From Fennellomyces sp. T-0311 (lineage: Eukaryota; Mucoromycota; Mucoromycetes; Mucorales; Lichtheimiaceae), in contig JALLLT010000006.1 of NCBI GenBank assembly GCA_025266875.1, forward strand, positions 744,001 to 808,000: a DNA stretch of 64,000 bases, read 5' to 3'. Shown one piece after another: positions 14,580 to 26,160 of the stretch (its first letter is position 1; every line of letters begins with the position of its first letter). A program made the translations under genes and the position numbers. The notes under the pieces are model-generated. The model saw nothing but the letters and a program-made list of their open reading frames with translations. It had not been told where the DNA came from and searched no databases.

Positions 14580-16174
14580 TATTACACAGCAACCTTTTAT
14601 CTATTCCTCCACAAAGCAGATAACTCTATTTAACAGACATTACGAAATAAAGGCAAGACATCACAGCACCGATATATATTTCATTGAGACATATTCATAC
14701 AGAAGCTCAACTACCTGCTTTTTTTTCAAAAATAAGAACCTCAAATGGAATAGAAGCATTATATTCATAGCGAAAAGCTACGGCGTCTTTCCATTGAGTG
14801 GCATGGCTTAAATACAGTATCGCGGTGATGCCGCAATTCCAGAAAAAGAGTGGTACGAGGACTTGAATGCCGTTCATTTGGATTATATGACGCAGCTGCA
14901 AATACCAGGTTTTGCTGACAGTGTGCGAAACAACAGGAATGCGGTATTATGGTTTTCTCTATATTGCAAATCAAGCATGTCATCCGTGAGGTTAAATAAA
15001 TTAAAATAGCTGCTGAACAGCTCGATCGCTTATGCGCTTACAAAGAATGGATGCGGCACCAGTTTTTGACTTCATGCAAGTAATTACTAAGTCAACGACG
15101 TGGGAATTTTTCGTCAATTGTTCCGGTTAATGCTATACATCATTTCTTCCTCCTTCGTATTGTGGACGTTGACAGCTAGATGACGCTTCTCAGAAGTTCG
15201 GCTCTATTTTTCTCAGTGACTTGTTGTTCTCATTGTGATCATCGTACAGAATGTATTTAGAGTCTGTAACACGCTGACCATAACCACCCCAGGAGAAGGT
15301 CCTCGCCATGAGCTATGCCATAGCTACGATCAACTTTATGTGCCATGATGTTTCCACATCGTCTGCTTCATAACACTTTTAGCATATTAGTACTACGGCT
15401 GTGTATATATACGTCCCATACCCCAATCGACAACTTTCGTGCTTATTTGCGCATCAAGAAATTAGTTATTCGTATCTTTAACATATAACTTTCATTTCAT
15501 ACATTCCTTTGTAATGGGACTTCCATAAGGCAACAACTGGGTCAATATATGAGTTTGTTGTGAACGATACATACGTAACACAATGCGAAGGGGCTGGCTG
15601 GAGAACGGATTGGGAAAGCAAAACCTGGTGAGCTTTCATAACAGCTATTTGAGTATATAATCGAGTTCCAGAACCTCACAACAAGCTTTTAAGCGTCACG
15701 CTTGAAATTTATTGCACTAAAAGGTGGATATATATTTACTCAATATATTATTGAGTATGGATTTCTTCAATAATATAGCAAATTACAGAATGTATCATTC
15801 ATGCAATATAGAATAATAAAACTGAACACGAGTCGCCATATTAAATAACCGTTGGTGGTTACTACCTGGGATTTTTTTATCGTGTTCACATTAGGGCCTA
15901 TATACCATGTATTCGGATTTCTCGCTCAAATCAAGCAACTACTATTTTGACAAACTATATATACCATTACCTACAGCTGACGTTTTTATGCGACAAATCG
16001 CCCGGTTTCTGAACCTGCAGTTCGCTTCTCCCATCCAATATCACTCAGTATAGTGACTTGACACACAAATAGAGTTACACTTTACACCATCGTAACCTTA
16101 CTATACCCATGCGATCTTGGTGTACTCAGACATAGTTACATACTTCAGCCTCATTGATGTTACACTTTTCAGTA

Positions 16175-16346
16175 CAGTGGCCGCTTTATATAATGATATT
16201 TTATATAACGATAATTCGATATAACGATACAATTCTCGATGCACCAATACGGTAATCACTGCCAAATCCCATTTTATATAACGATATTTTGATATAGCGA
16301 TAAAGTTTGGGCTGCACCATCGTATCGTTATATAAAGCGGCCACTG
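16175..16346 (+). mobile_element. 172-bp MITE, copy 1 (pogo/Tc1-mariner-like, TA-flanked)
   Basis: Terminal inverted repeats start CAGTGGCCGCTTTATATAA and run inward with ATAACGATA blocks; TA flanks both ends (16173-16174, 16347-16348). A second copy of exactly the same length lies at 45316-45487 in the opposite orientation and keeps recognisable similarity along its whole length (for example a shared CACTGCCAAATCCCATTTTA core). There is no coding capacity. Two same-length copies with TA duplications make this a clear non-autonomous family. Confidence 0.85.
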
Positions 16347-18469
16347 TACACAAAACTTTAGACTTGTAATTCGAACTGCCCGCTAGTGGTTAAATTATAG
16401 GACAGTAATAAGTGTGCAGGGTAACTGAAACGAAGTTATGGCCCAGTTCAACCATGAATAATCAGTGAGTTTAGGCCATAAAAGATCGAGGTAGAGGGAT
16501 ATAAGCTTATGACAGCAGAATTTGCACAATTTGGCAGCGGCGCGCAATTTCTGCTGATGAATACATGCCTATATGACTTCACATCTAATCCAGTCATGGA
16601 AGAAAGCTGTACCCGCTTCTGGATGATTGAATTTTGGCTTTCAAAATCAATCAACTTATCAATGCCCGTACAGAGGAAATAAGCTGACCGCGAATATATG
16701 AGCAGTATATGTATACCACGGGAACGAGTGAGAGGATGTGAATTTCTCAATGTAGATACACTTAGTTGCTTTCGAACTTGGATTTCTAGGGTACGCACGC
16801 GCGTAAATGTGCCAGTAAAGATGAACAAAGCGCAGGGCATATAAAGAATTGAAATGCGTTTCAATATGCGGCAAAACGAAGTAATTTTAAGGAGGATGAG
16901 AATATTCTCTCTTTCAGACATTCCGCGTGGACTATGGTTTTGTATAAAGCGATAGGTATAATAGCTACATAAGCGGGCCACGAGCGCTCTCGGCTGACCG
17001 AACAAAGTGACAATTGAGGGTTTTGAAATCTCCGTGCCGCCGGCTCAATGACTGCTGGTAACCGTTATTTCTCTAGTTCAATAATAATGACAACGCGTAA
17101 CTAAGTAACTTATTGATCGGAAAGAGCACTGCTTCACAACTCCTTACTTACTTGCAAAACATCAGCAAGCAATGAACGCGATTCATAAGCACTCTCCTGA
17201 AGGCTACCCTGAATACTATCATTTTAATGGGCCAAGGTACTTTACGTTCAAGCTTATGGTATATAGCTGTCTTGAGTTTGTAATATATTCAGTTGCATTC
17301 CTCTAATAGAACGTATTGGTAAGAGAAGTAGAGAGCGAACAGAATCCGAAGCTTCACAGAATTACAGTCCAAGCACAGGTTAGTGTTTTGGACTAATAAG
17401 CAAGCAGCAGTAATTTCTGATTATTGCCACTTGGATTTCTAAAAAAAGACTGTTGAAGAGTAGCGATGCAATTGAATATTAGAGCATACATAGAAGAACT
17501 GGAGGAAGTTTCGTATAGCTATTGCAATCAATATTTCAGTAACCGATATGCGGGTCGTACATTTTTATGCTGTGCCATAGAGTACTTTTACTATGCATAC
17601 CAAGAATGCGTGACCCAGATGACAGAGCGTTTAATATCTCTGCTTGCATTTCAAAGCCAAGTATCAGTTTACGTATCTTAGATTGATATTGTCCAGTGAG
17701 TTAGTATTCAAAGCTACAAATACGAATACTATACCACACTTTAACAGCAATAAGTACTATCTCATAGATTGCGAGACAAAAAGCTGTGCTAATCATGACA
17801 AACTCATGTAGTAGAAATTGGACCAATACACAGTAACTACTCACCACGTATGAAAACTTTTCAAATAAAGAAAATATGTATCGGGTGTTCGGAAGCTTCT
17901 AACTACATTTTTCGTGTGTACAATGCTTCATTATTTATGGCCCGTGTTTATTCTCACGGTGAACACATCGGGTTCTCCCGGTATGGCTTTTTATTCTTGC
18001 TCATATGGTTTATAGAGTTGTTTTAACCCAGCTTCCGACCACAACGGAAGTAACGGCACATATCTTAATATAGTACTTACGAACAAATCAAACTTTGTAC
18101 GCTATACATTAAAGCATCGACAATCAGGTAGCTCTACAGCGCACTACCTTCGTACCATATCTTGTAGTATCATGCATAACGTGATGTTGATACTTATCTA
18201 ATGCACGGTAAGGCATGACGGTGGTCAAAGGAGTCTAAGTTACGTTTCACATTCTGTTCGCTACATTCAAGTGTTTCCAGAGTTATGTATTAGTGCCCAG
18301 TAAAGATCAGCTATGTAGCTAAAATCTACTCCTAGCCGATAGTTCAAACCGAGGAAGTAGCAGCTTATGCAGACTGAATAAACGTCACTGTATGCAAGTA
18401 TTCTTTTGAGATAACGATAAAAAAAAGAACCAGAATGTTACATACCTTGTCATCCCAACTGTATAACAA

Positions 18470-18622
18470 ACAGTGCTTTTTTATGCAACCACCGAGGCGT
18501 AACGATTTAGGCGACGAGTGGCGAACAAATTTACTGCATCGGTGGTGACACTAAACGCCATAAAAATCAGACGTTCTATACTACTTTAAATCCACCGTCA
18601 CGGGGGAGACAAAAAGCACCTA
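18470..18622 (-). ncRNA. Candidate Fanzor guide-RNA (fRNA/omega-RNA) segment just downstream of the Fanzor stop
   Basis: TnpB and Fanzor loci generally encode their guide RNA across the 3' end of the gene and the sequence just after it. Here, on the Fanzor sense strand, an 8-bp perfect stem (ACCACCGA with TCGGTGGT, at 18539-18546 and 18488-18495) encloses a loop that can fold further (GTAA/TTAC, then ATTTG/TAAAT). A smaller CCG/CGG hairpin lies at about 18594-18603. This is only foldability plus position; no second copy of the locus is available to show conservation, and the guide boundary cannot be placed. Confidence 0.35.
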
Positions 18623-21600
18623 GCGCTGGTGTTCCGTCAATCGCTCCATGGAGGCAGCGAGTTGGAAGGTTTGGCCGTGGGAGCGGGAGAAGGGTGGGAT
18701 GGGTAAATTGTTGCGAGATACAGCTTTCGAAAGGCCACTGACAGCGATGTTGAATGCTGCTGCTGCATCACGGTTGAAAGTATTCGCATGGTGGAGAGGA
18801 CAGTCCGGATTCGTGCACCTGATGGCGCCGTTAGCTGCCTTGAGCTTTCCATCTACTCGGTACTTCTGCAGTTTTGTCGGTGCATGGCATTCAGGGCATG
18901 TTTTAGACGAGCGATATTCGTTGGTGACGATGACCGTATCATGTTCGCATGACTCAAGAGCCTGCCTCAATTTTGAGTTCGCGCCTCTAGCATGCTTCTT
19001 AATGCGACTGTTGACTGCACGATATGCGCCATAGAAAGTCAGTGTTGCTATCGATTGCTGAACGCGCCAAGATGTTGCAAGCTTTCGATGCAGGATAGAG
19101 TGACGGATCTCCCTCGTCCTTGACTCTTTATTCCTCCTGTTGCCGTCGTCCTTTTCCTTGTCGCGTTCGCGTCGATTTGTATGCTTTGTTTCGAAGGTCA
19201 CAGCCTTTTTTATTGACGATGTATATTTTTTCGCTTTGGGTGGGCGTGTTGTCTGTTGCGGCGGTTGCTGCTCAGGTGATGGTAGTGAGGTGTACCTTCG
19301 CACAACGCTCATCACGGCGTCAAAGGTGGTGGTAACCGCGGTTGCCGCGACAACTATCCCTGGATCGATCCCGATGACACCCAGCGGTTTCTGGCTGTTG
19401 AAGCTGTCAATGATCGTCTTCTGGATACGTTTCTATAAACACAGTGATAAGCATACATATAACGCGCCTTTGATCCAAGCGCTCTACCTGTTCTATTGTT
19501 TCTTGAGGCCGATCTGTTTTGTTCGATTTTAATGCTTGCATTCGAAACAGCTCGGCACGCAAATCCGCCAACTTCCTTTGCTTCAATGAGATGTCCTTTT
19601 CAAATTCCCGGACAGTTCTTCGCACCGCCCATAGCTTCGTGTAAACACCACGATCCCAATCCTTCTTCCCCTTGTTCTTTTTCCCGTTCCGGAATGTACG
19701 ACCTAGGTCTGCACGCTCGATCTCGTACTTATTGCACTTCTTGCGTACCGATGTGAGCTCGGCCTGTAGCTCCTTGACCTGTTTCTCCTTCTCTTCCAGA
19801 AGTTGTTGGTTGAGGTTTTGGTCGATGTTAGCCCTTTTCGACCCAGATTCCGCTGCTGAAGGGTGCGGCCTTTTCTGCCCGGCTGCCTTGATCGCCTTCT
19901 TCTTTTTTCGCTTTCGAGCCTTCCTGGCCTTTCCTTTGCCAGCCATTCCCTTACCAGCCTTGTTCTTTGCTGTGGAGGGCGTCACCACAGCCCTACCCTT
20001 CCCTTTGCGAACAGGAAGCACTTCCTCCGCACTGGAATCAGAGTAGCTAGATTCTTCATTTTGATCGGCAGACAGGACGCTGCTTGCTTCTTTCTTTGCT
20101 TGGCTGCTATCGTTCGGGTCAGCGGTCTTGCGACCACGACCAAGCACCCGGACCTGATACTTGTTAACATAGGTCAAACGGTGCTTGAAGACAAGATTCT
20201 TGGTTTTGAGAGCTTGTGTTATCTTCGGTAAGCGGAAAAAAGCACCGAAAACGTCATCGCGCCTCTCTGGCAGGCCCGCCTCTCGTTTGCTGGTGACTTT
20301 CCCCTTGGCGTTGGTAGATGGGATCGTGTAAGTACCGGAGAATAATGTGTAAAGCACATCTGCTCCAATATGGATGGAGTGGTCTTTGTAGTCGACCTCC
20401 GGGACGATCGCCCAGCTATTCTGTTGTGGGACCACCAATTTAACGACAGCGTTTGTGATATAAGCCAGAGGGACGCATTCATGCACTGACAGAACATCCG
20501 CTTCGTCGTCATCGTCGTCTTCCGCGCTATCGTCTTGATCTGGTTCGGGGTGGTAGTATGGTCGAACTGCGTTGGCGATTTCGGCAGCAGCCTGGCACTG
20601 CTTATCTGTTAGGTCGCTCCCCTTGTAGGCTGCATCGCAAATTGCTCTGGCAGACACCTGCTTGGAGGTGGTGGACAGGACTCGTTTGATAATGGCTACC
20701 AGTGCTCGAACTTGACGGGTGGTAACTTCTTTTTCTTGGGCATCTACGGCAGACTCTTCCACTTCTTCCTCGTCGGCGTCGTTGGTCTTTGTACTAATCG
20801 GATTGTCCTTGTCAAGATTCTTAGAAAGAGTGTGATCCTGTTTGTGCTTTTCTTTTTTCTCGGCTTCCTCTTTGTTGCTAAGAGCTTTTGATGAACGAGA
20901 CAGCTTGTCAAGCTTTTAGAATAACTCTGTTAGTGCGAAAAGTAAGCACACAAAAATTCTGTCGATCTACCTTCGCGACCCAGTTGTTTAGCTTTTCGAA
21001 TAACATTTCGATCACAGCATCATCTCTTCCGCGAACAATCGAATTCTCAAGCTCTTTCCGGTGGTAATCTGCCTTACTCTTAGCATGTACTATGCTAATA
21101 CGCCGATCCACGGGATTGCCGGTTTCTGTCTCCTCCTTTTTTCTCTTCTCAGCTGCAATCCATGCGAGATAACGACGGACGCGATCTGGAGCGAGCCTCA
21201 GCCGAATGAGAGCAGTTGTTAGGACTCGGAGATCTCTGTCGTGGCGCTTCCGCGACCAGAGGTTGTGTGCAGCAGTCTTGAACTCCCGCAGAGCATTGTT
21301 CATGGCACCGTTGAAGGCAAAGTCATCCTGCTTGGTGACAGCACCAGTATCCACGATCGCCTTGCGCGATTCATGAAAAACAAATGATTCCATCTTTTCG
21401 TTCACGCTTGAACCGACGCACCCTAAGCATAAAACATAACACGTTAATTGATGGAAACAGAAAGTGTACACTGCGATGACGTACCTGACAGTATGTTCGA
21501 GAAATGTTCAAACTGATACACGCGGGCATCTTCCAACTTGTCCAGATCTGGTGGTATCGGTGACACATGGACAGATGTTTTCGCCTCTGGTCCGAAATCA

Positions 21601-22926
21601 AAACCAGGTACCAGAGCTTGGATATCGAAAATTGTGTCGTCGACAACAGTGCCGCACAGTCGGGCCATTCTTCCACTGGCGATCATATCAGTCAAAGCTG
21701 ATACCCCGTTCGAAAGCTGTGCCATACACCGACCGACGCGCAATTTCTCGTTCTCCAATCGATTCAAGAACCCGTCGTAGGCGATTTCCTCTCGTAAAAT
21801 AGAACGCAATGAAAACGTCATAGTTTCTGTGAAAGTTGCTGTTTCGCGCATTGAAGTGTCTTTGTTCTTGACCGCTTGGCTACCTTCGTCATCGGTTTCT
21901 TGATCATCACTGTTATTCGCTTCTTGATCGCTGTCCTGATAACCCATGACTTCGTCCCACGTACATGAGTCCAAGAAACCCTGTACTTCCTCATGCAGCC
22001 GATACCCTTCACTTTTGAAGTATTGAAATCGGTCGTAATCTTTATAGCCTTTGATCCGGTCAGCGAACCAGTTAGGAGCCATGTCCATGGGATGCCGTTT
22101 TAGGATGGATGCTTGGATCTCGTCATAGATGCGAGGAACATTTTTTCTTTTGTCGTGCTTGTTGTGCAGCTTTTCTAGCATCTTGACAGCTTTTTGCTTG
22201 CTTTCCGCCCCTTTAAATGCCTCTTCAATCTCTTGACGATGGAACCGCCTGACCCCGGCCTCAAACTCGCTGATGATCTGGTCTCGGGTAATACCTGTCC
22301 GAGACATTGTCACCTCTTCGTTGTCCACGTCATCCTCATCATGGCCAGTAATCGTGGCTACAGTAGACGATGGTGGAGCTGGTGCGGGCGTTGGCTGACC
22401 CTTTACCAGCTTCGGAGGCTTCAAAAGAAGTCGATTTGAGTATATCATTACTTTAAATGGTTAGTCAAAAGCCAACCTTGTACTCAGGCAAGTCGCAAAG
22501 TTGGAACCATTTGGTCTTCTCGCCAAGGTATGAGTCGGTATGCTGCAGCACACTAACAGTTGTCTTGCCGATCGGATTGATCACTTGCGCATGCTTTCTG
22601 GTGGAAAAGTAGAAAACACGCAGATCCTTTTGATGAGCAATGGCTATGAGCAACATCAACCCTTTTGCTTTAGTTGGTGGTGCGGTTCGCAAGAAAATGG
22701 TATGGTCAGAGTCACCGGAAAGCAGCCGTGTCAATGCCGTGGATTGGAGAATATCCATGCCGCTTCTTTTAAGGGCCTTGGTTGTTTTGCGCAGGTTCTC
22801 GGCACCGGGAACAAAGTTATGCAGACCACTGAAGGCGTTTTCGAGCCGGTTGACTGAGATGGGTGGTGCTTCGATCTGTACCTCTTCCGAATGACCAAAG
22901 ATCTTCTGTACAAGCGTAGGATTCAT
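18620..22926 (-). CDS. Fanzor: eukaryotic TnpB-family RNA-guided DNA endonuclease
   Basis: Five exons (22926-22477, 22418-21485, 21422-20971, 20912-19488, 19432-18620) with four 55-62 nt introns join in frame to 1357 residues. The C-terminus is a TnpB/Fanzor nuclease core: RuvC-I VIGIDPG (Asp1110), a FYGAYR segment at the RuvC-II place (Ala1223), NEYRSSKTCPEC (Glu1259, Cys1266, Cys1269), CTNPDC (Cys1293, Cys1298) closing the zinc ribbon, and RuvC-III NRDAAAAFN (Asp1309). Before it lie a Lys/Arg-rich nuclear-localisation-like stretch (about 915-962) and a coiled coil (about 980-1020). The first 900 residues are not recognisable. Family members are transposon-associated guided nucleases; activity here is inferred from intact residues. 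No flanking inverted repeats or transposase were found. It is divergent from the M28 peptidase gene. The long N-terminal part is odd for the family. Confidence 0.88.
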
Positions 22927-23403
22927 AGTTGGAAAGAATGTGGTACAGCATGAAACGCGAAACGCGAAAAAAAAGAGAGTCAACGGAAGCACGCAACTGG
23001 GCGTGTATTTTATTTGGTACTTCCTTATTAAGTTAGGCTAACGTTGACGTCCAAGCATTGTTACTTTCATTCGTAGTATCTATCATAATGGTAAACCCTA
23101 TTGGCCATCACTATTGTTTCAGTATGCGAACGAGGCACACGCTTCATGTATGGCATGCACGGATCAACTGTTTCTGCACACGAAATGCTATCGGCAACCA
23201 ATGATATGCATAGACGGCGCAACCCACCAGCTTCCGTTTAAGTAGAATATCTCGCAGTAAAAAGCGTGACAGACACCCAGCCAGCCGTATCGACCAATCC
23301 CTAAAGGCTGTTTCAAACGCCGTTAGAACGCCATAAAAAGGAGAACTACGTATCCCGCTTGCGGTGCTTTCGTATATCTTCCCCTTTATCTACTTTTGTA
23401 TTT
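22927..23403. promoter_or_regulatory. Divergent promoter region between Fanzor and the M28 peptidase
   Basis: 477 bp without a gene. A TATA-like CATAAAAAGG at 23332-23341 lies about 65 bp before the peptidase start. No terminal inverted repeat or target duplication marking a Fanzor element edge was seen. Confidence 0.4.
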
Positions 23404-24892
23404 ATGAGACCGTTAGCTACCCTTTCATTGCTATGCGCAGCCGCGTTGTGTGTCCAGGCCGATGGCCAAAGTGAACAGCACATTGTCAAAGAAGCTGGGG
23501 ATCTAGTTTCGACAACCGGGCTTCGACTTATCCAGACTAGGTAGAACGCGCGTCCTGTCGGTTATTTTTCCCACAATGCTAATTGCCATTTGAATAGCGA
23601 AGCCGAAGGCGGTCGATTTATGAATGAGCTCGAGATCTTGAAGCTTATCCAGAAAGGCACTCATTTTATGGACATTACGGACAACCAAGATCCTGTTATG
23701 CCAGCTCGGGACGATAACAGTAAGTACCATTTCTCCTTTTGTCGGACCTCGCTAAAGCAAAGCTACTGCAGAGGTGCCGACCGGAACTTTCCATCAGGAA
23801 GAAGCTTTGGGATATATCCAAAATCTCACCACGGAGCATATGGAGGAGTGGTTGGAGACATTTACGTCGTTCCGTACCCGATATTACAAATCACGCTGGG
23901 GTGCCCAATCATCCGAGTGGCTCGAAAGCAAGATCGAAGAAGTTGCTGCACCAGCTGCCGATCGCATTACTGTCTCCAAATTTAAGCATCAGGTAAGATA
24001 TTGAAGGGTTCGGCACAAAAAAAAGCATTATCGTGTTAACCATTTTTTTTCGTTATTGAAGTGGGACCAGTATTCAATCATCGCACGATTTGAGGGAAGC
24101 AACGAAGATCTTTCCAATGAAGCTGTTATTATCAGCGCCCATCAAGATTCTGTTAACATGTGGCTACCTCCATTTGGTCGATCACCAGGCGCTGATGTAA
24201 GTGGTAGATTGTGCGTGGCGAACCAATGACTTATTAAATGTGTTTGATAGGACGACGGTAGCGGTACTGTTACTATCCTAGAAACCTTCCGTAGCCTTGT
24301 CGAGGGCGGATTTGCACCTGAGAGACCAGTTGAATTTCACTGGTATAGCGCTGAGGAAGGTGGCCTTTTGGGTAGTCAAGAAGTTGCCAAGAGCTACTCT
24401 AGCAAAGGCAAGGAAATCGTTGCCATGATCCAAAATGATATGACGGGCTACATTGGTGCCCGTGGCGAAGTGATCGGTCTTGTTACAGATTACGTGAATG
24501 AAAAGGTAGGTTTTTCTCATATATCAATTACAACAAGGCTAAATCGTATACCCGTTTTCCAGTTGACAGAGTTCATGCGCAAGTTGATCGACACCTATGC
24601 CGATATCCCCTATGTAAACACTGAATGCGGCTATGCTTGCAGCGGTAAGAAAGGAGACGCTTGCAAACGAAAGCGCATTGACACTGATGGCACAAATGTA
24701 GATCACGCATCGTGGCGCAAATATGGATACCCTTCTTCCTTTATGATCGAAAGTGCTTTCGATGACTCTAACCACTACATCCACACTCCTGGCGACACGA
24801 TTGATAAGCTATCATTCGACCACATGTTGCAATTCTCCAAGGTGCTTGTTGGCTTTGCAGTGGAATTCTCTCACCCCGAGTCAGATGAATAA
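23404..24892 (+). CDS. Secreted M28 family zinc aminopeptidase (leucine aminopeptidase-like)
   Basis: An extracellular metallo-aminopeptidase that removes N-terminal residues from peptides. The start at 23404 (MRPLATLSLLCAAALCVQA) gives a clear secretion signal of about 19 residues, then a propeptide-like region. The two-zinc site of clan MH is complete: AHQDS (His, Asp), ADDDGSG (bridging Asp), EEGG (catalytic and zinc-binding Glu), QNDMTG (Asp) and NHYIHTPGDT (His). A cysteine pair (NTECGYACS) sits where the fungal LAP1 group has a disulphide. Introns follow LIQT, PARDDN, LKHQ, SPGAD and YVNEK. It converges on the Hikeshi gene with only 41 bp between stop codons. The family is certain; substrate preference is inferred from similarity to fungal leucine aminopeptidase 1. 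Confidence 0.9.
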
Positions 24893-24933
24893 AGTAGTTG
24901 TTGGTATCGGTCAGCCAGATAGATATGCTTTTA

Positions 24934-25681
24934 TTATGCGCTTTTATCGGTAGACAGGTAATTGGGGTCATTGCCTAGCTTTCTGCTAAGGTTCTCGTAC
25001 CAAGTTTGGAACGCCTTAACAGGTAAATAACCTTGGTCAGTCAAGGTGGATAGCGGGATAGCATTCATTGGCAAGTCCTGCTGGACAAACGAGTTGACGT
25101 AGTTGTACAAATTATCAAGAATCTTGGTTGCGATATTGCCTGCTTGCCGTAAGTTGGTTGGCGGCTTCACAATAGCTGTCGACGTATCTGCTGACGTGTC
25201 CATCATTGAAGATGTTCCAGTGCTTTCGACTTGTTGCTGTATAACTTCGATCGGTTCGATCGAAATGCCGAGCGTAGCTGGTGTGGACGGTTGTATCCCG
25301 TTGTTATTATTATTTTGACGTAATCGAAATATCGCGCTTGGTTTTTCATTCATCAACCTATACAAAGAAACAAAGAACAATGAGCTACAGATGGCATTAA
25401 TAATACGGATGACATACACTCCTAGTAATTGCCAGTCCTTGTTTGGCCACAGCAAATGGACGGTTGCACCAAAACCTGGTTGGAACGGGATAGTGCCGAG
25501 GAGAAACACGACCAAGTGGTTGATCGATTGTGCGTCGGAGAGCTCAAAGATATACTTGTTCACGTCGACCTGCTGAAGATTGGTCTGAACCTGTCGTAAT
25601 TCATATCAGAACATCATGCTTTACTTTGTTACCGCGTTCTATTTACCCTACCAGTCTGCCCGCGACGATGCAGCCAAACAT
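24934..25681 (-). CDS. OPI10: Hikeshi/OPI10 homologue, Hsp70 nuclear import carrier
   Basis: Hikeshi carries ATP-bound Hsp70 into the nucleus during heat stress by binding FG nucleoporins; the yeast relative is Opi10. The start at 25681 gives MFGCIVAGRL in a 30-nt first exon, as in other members. The next exon has INHLVVFLLGTIPFQPGFGA, then WQLLG joined across an intron (donor GTATGTC near 25419) to LMNEKPSAIFRL, both hallmark blocks. A poly-Asn and Ser/Thr-rich linker precedes the C-terminal domain with ILDNLYNYVNSF and FQTWYENLSRKL. Product is about 210 residues, normal for the family. Cytosolic and nuclear. Confidence 0.9.
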
Positions 25682-26160
25682 GGTTGTAGTGGAAGAAAAA
25701 TGAGAAAGGAAGATGCGTTTCTTTCGGGGCATGAAAAAGGTTTCTAATGCAAAAAAATCAAAGTGACTGCTCTGGAAGCTTCTCGCTTCTACTACCATGT
25801 ACTACCAAGTCCCCAAGGTAGCTTAGCACAGTATGATCCAATCGCTTTCACATTCCTATATAGCAGATCATTAAGGCTGATATGCCTACTTGATAGGATA
25901 TGACGACCCATGCATCAAAGGCTTTCACACTGTTGCTGCGTATTGAATTAGACGATGGGGTCAGAGTCGTCGGGACAACATGCTTGTGTTTCTATTGTTT
26001 CTACTCAATTGAGTCACCGTAACAACGCAACGACAGATATCGCATTTGTCTCTATACCAATTTCCCATAAGCTATACTCAAGAGTCTATTATAATCGGGT
26101 GCTCGAGAAGCTTTTATTAGTTATTGTACATGAATCTTTGGTAAACAACGAGATTCTCCT
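25682..26160. other. Intergenic, Hikeshi promoter and 3' region of the NSUN gene
   Basis: 479 bp with no gene. It is the upstream region of Hikeshi (minus strand) and the 3' flank of the NSUN gene. No heat-shock element array or other motif was firmly seen. Confidence 0.4.

Larger units (their letters stand above)
12019..18487. other. Gene-poor tract with MITEs and no recognisable gene
   Basis: About 6.5 kb between the GAPDH promoter and the Fanzor locus. All open frames are short, match no family I know, and lack credible exon structure. Base composition becomes more AT-rich from about 13900. Recognisable contents are two short TA-flanked inverted-repeat elements (14497-14579 and 16175-16346), a 21-bp AT palindrome at 15737-15757 (TACTCAATA arms), and A/T homopolymer runs. 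The longest frame (16448-17005, minus, 185 codons) has no motif. The tract probably consists of decayed repeats. Confidence 0.5.

Noticed and set aside
16448..17005. A 185-codon minus-strand open frame in the gene-poor tract
   Set aside because: No motif, no family resemblance, odd composition, and next to a MITE; probably chance or a decayed repeat.
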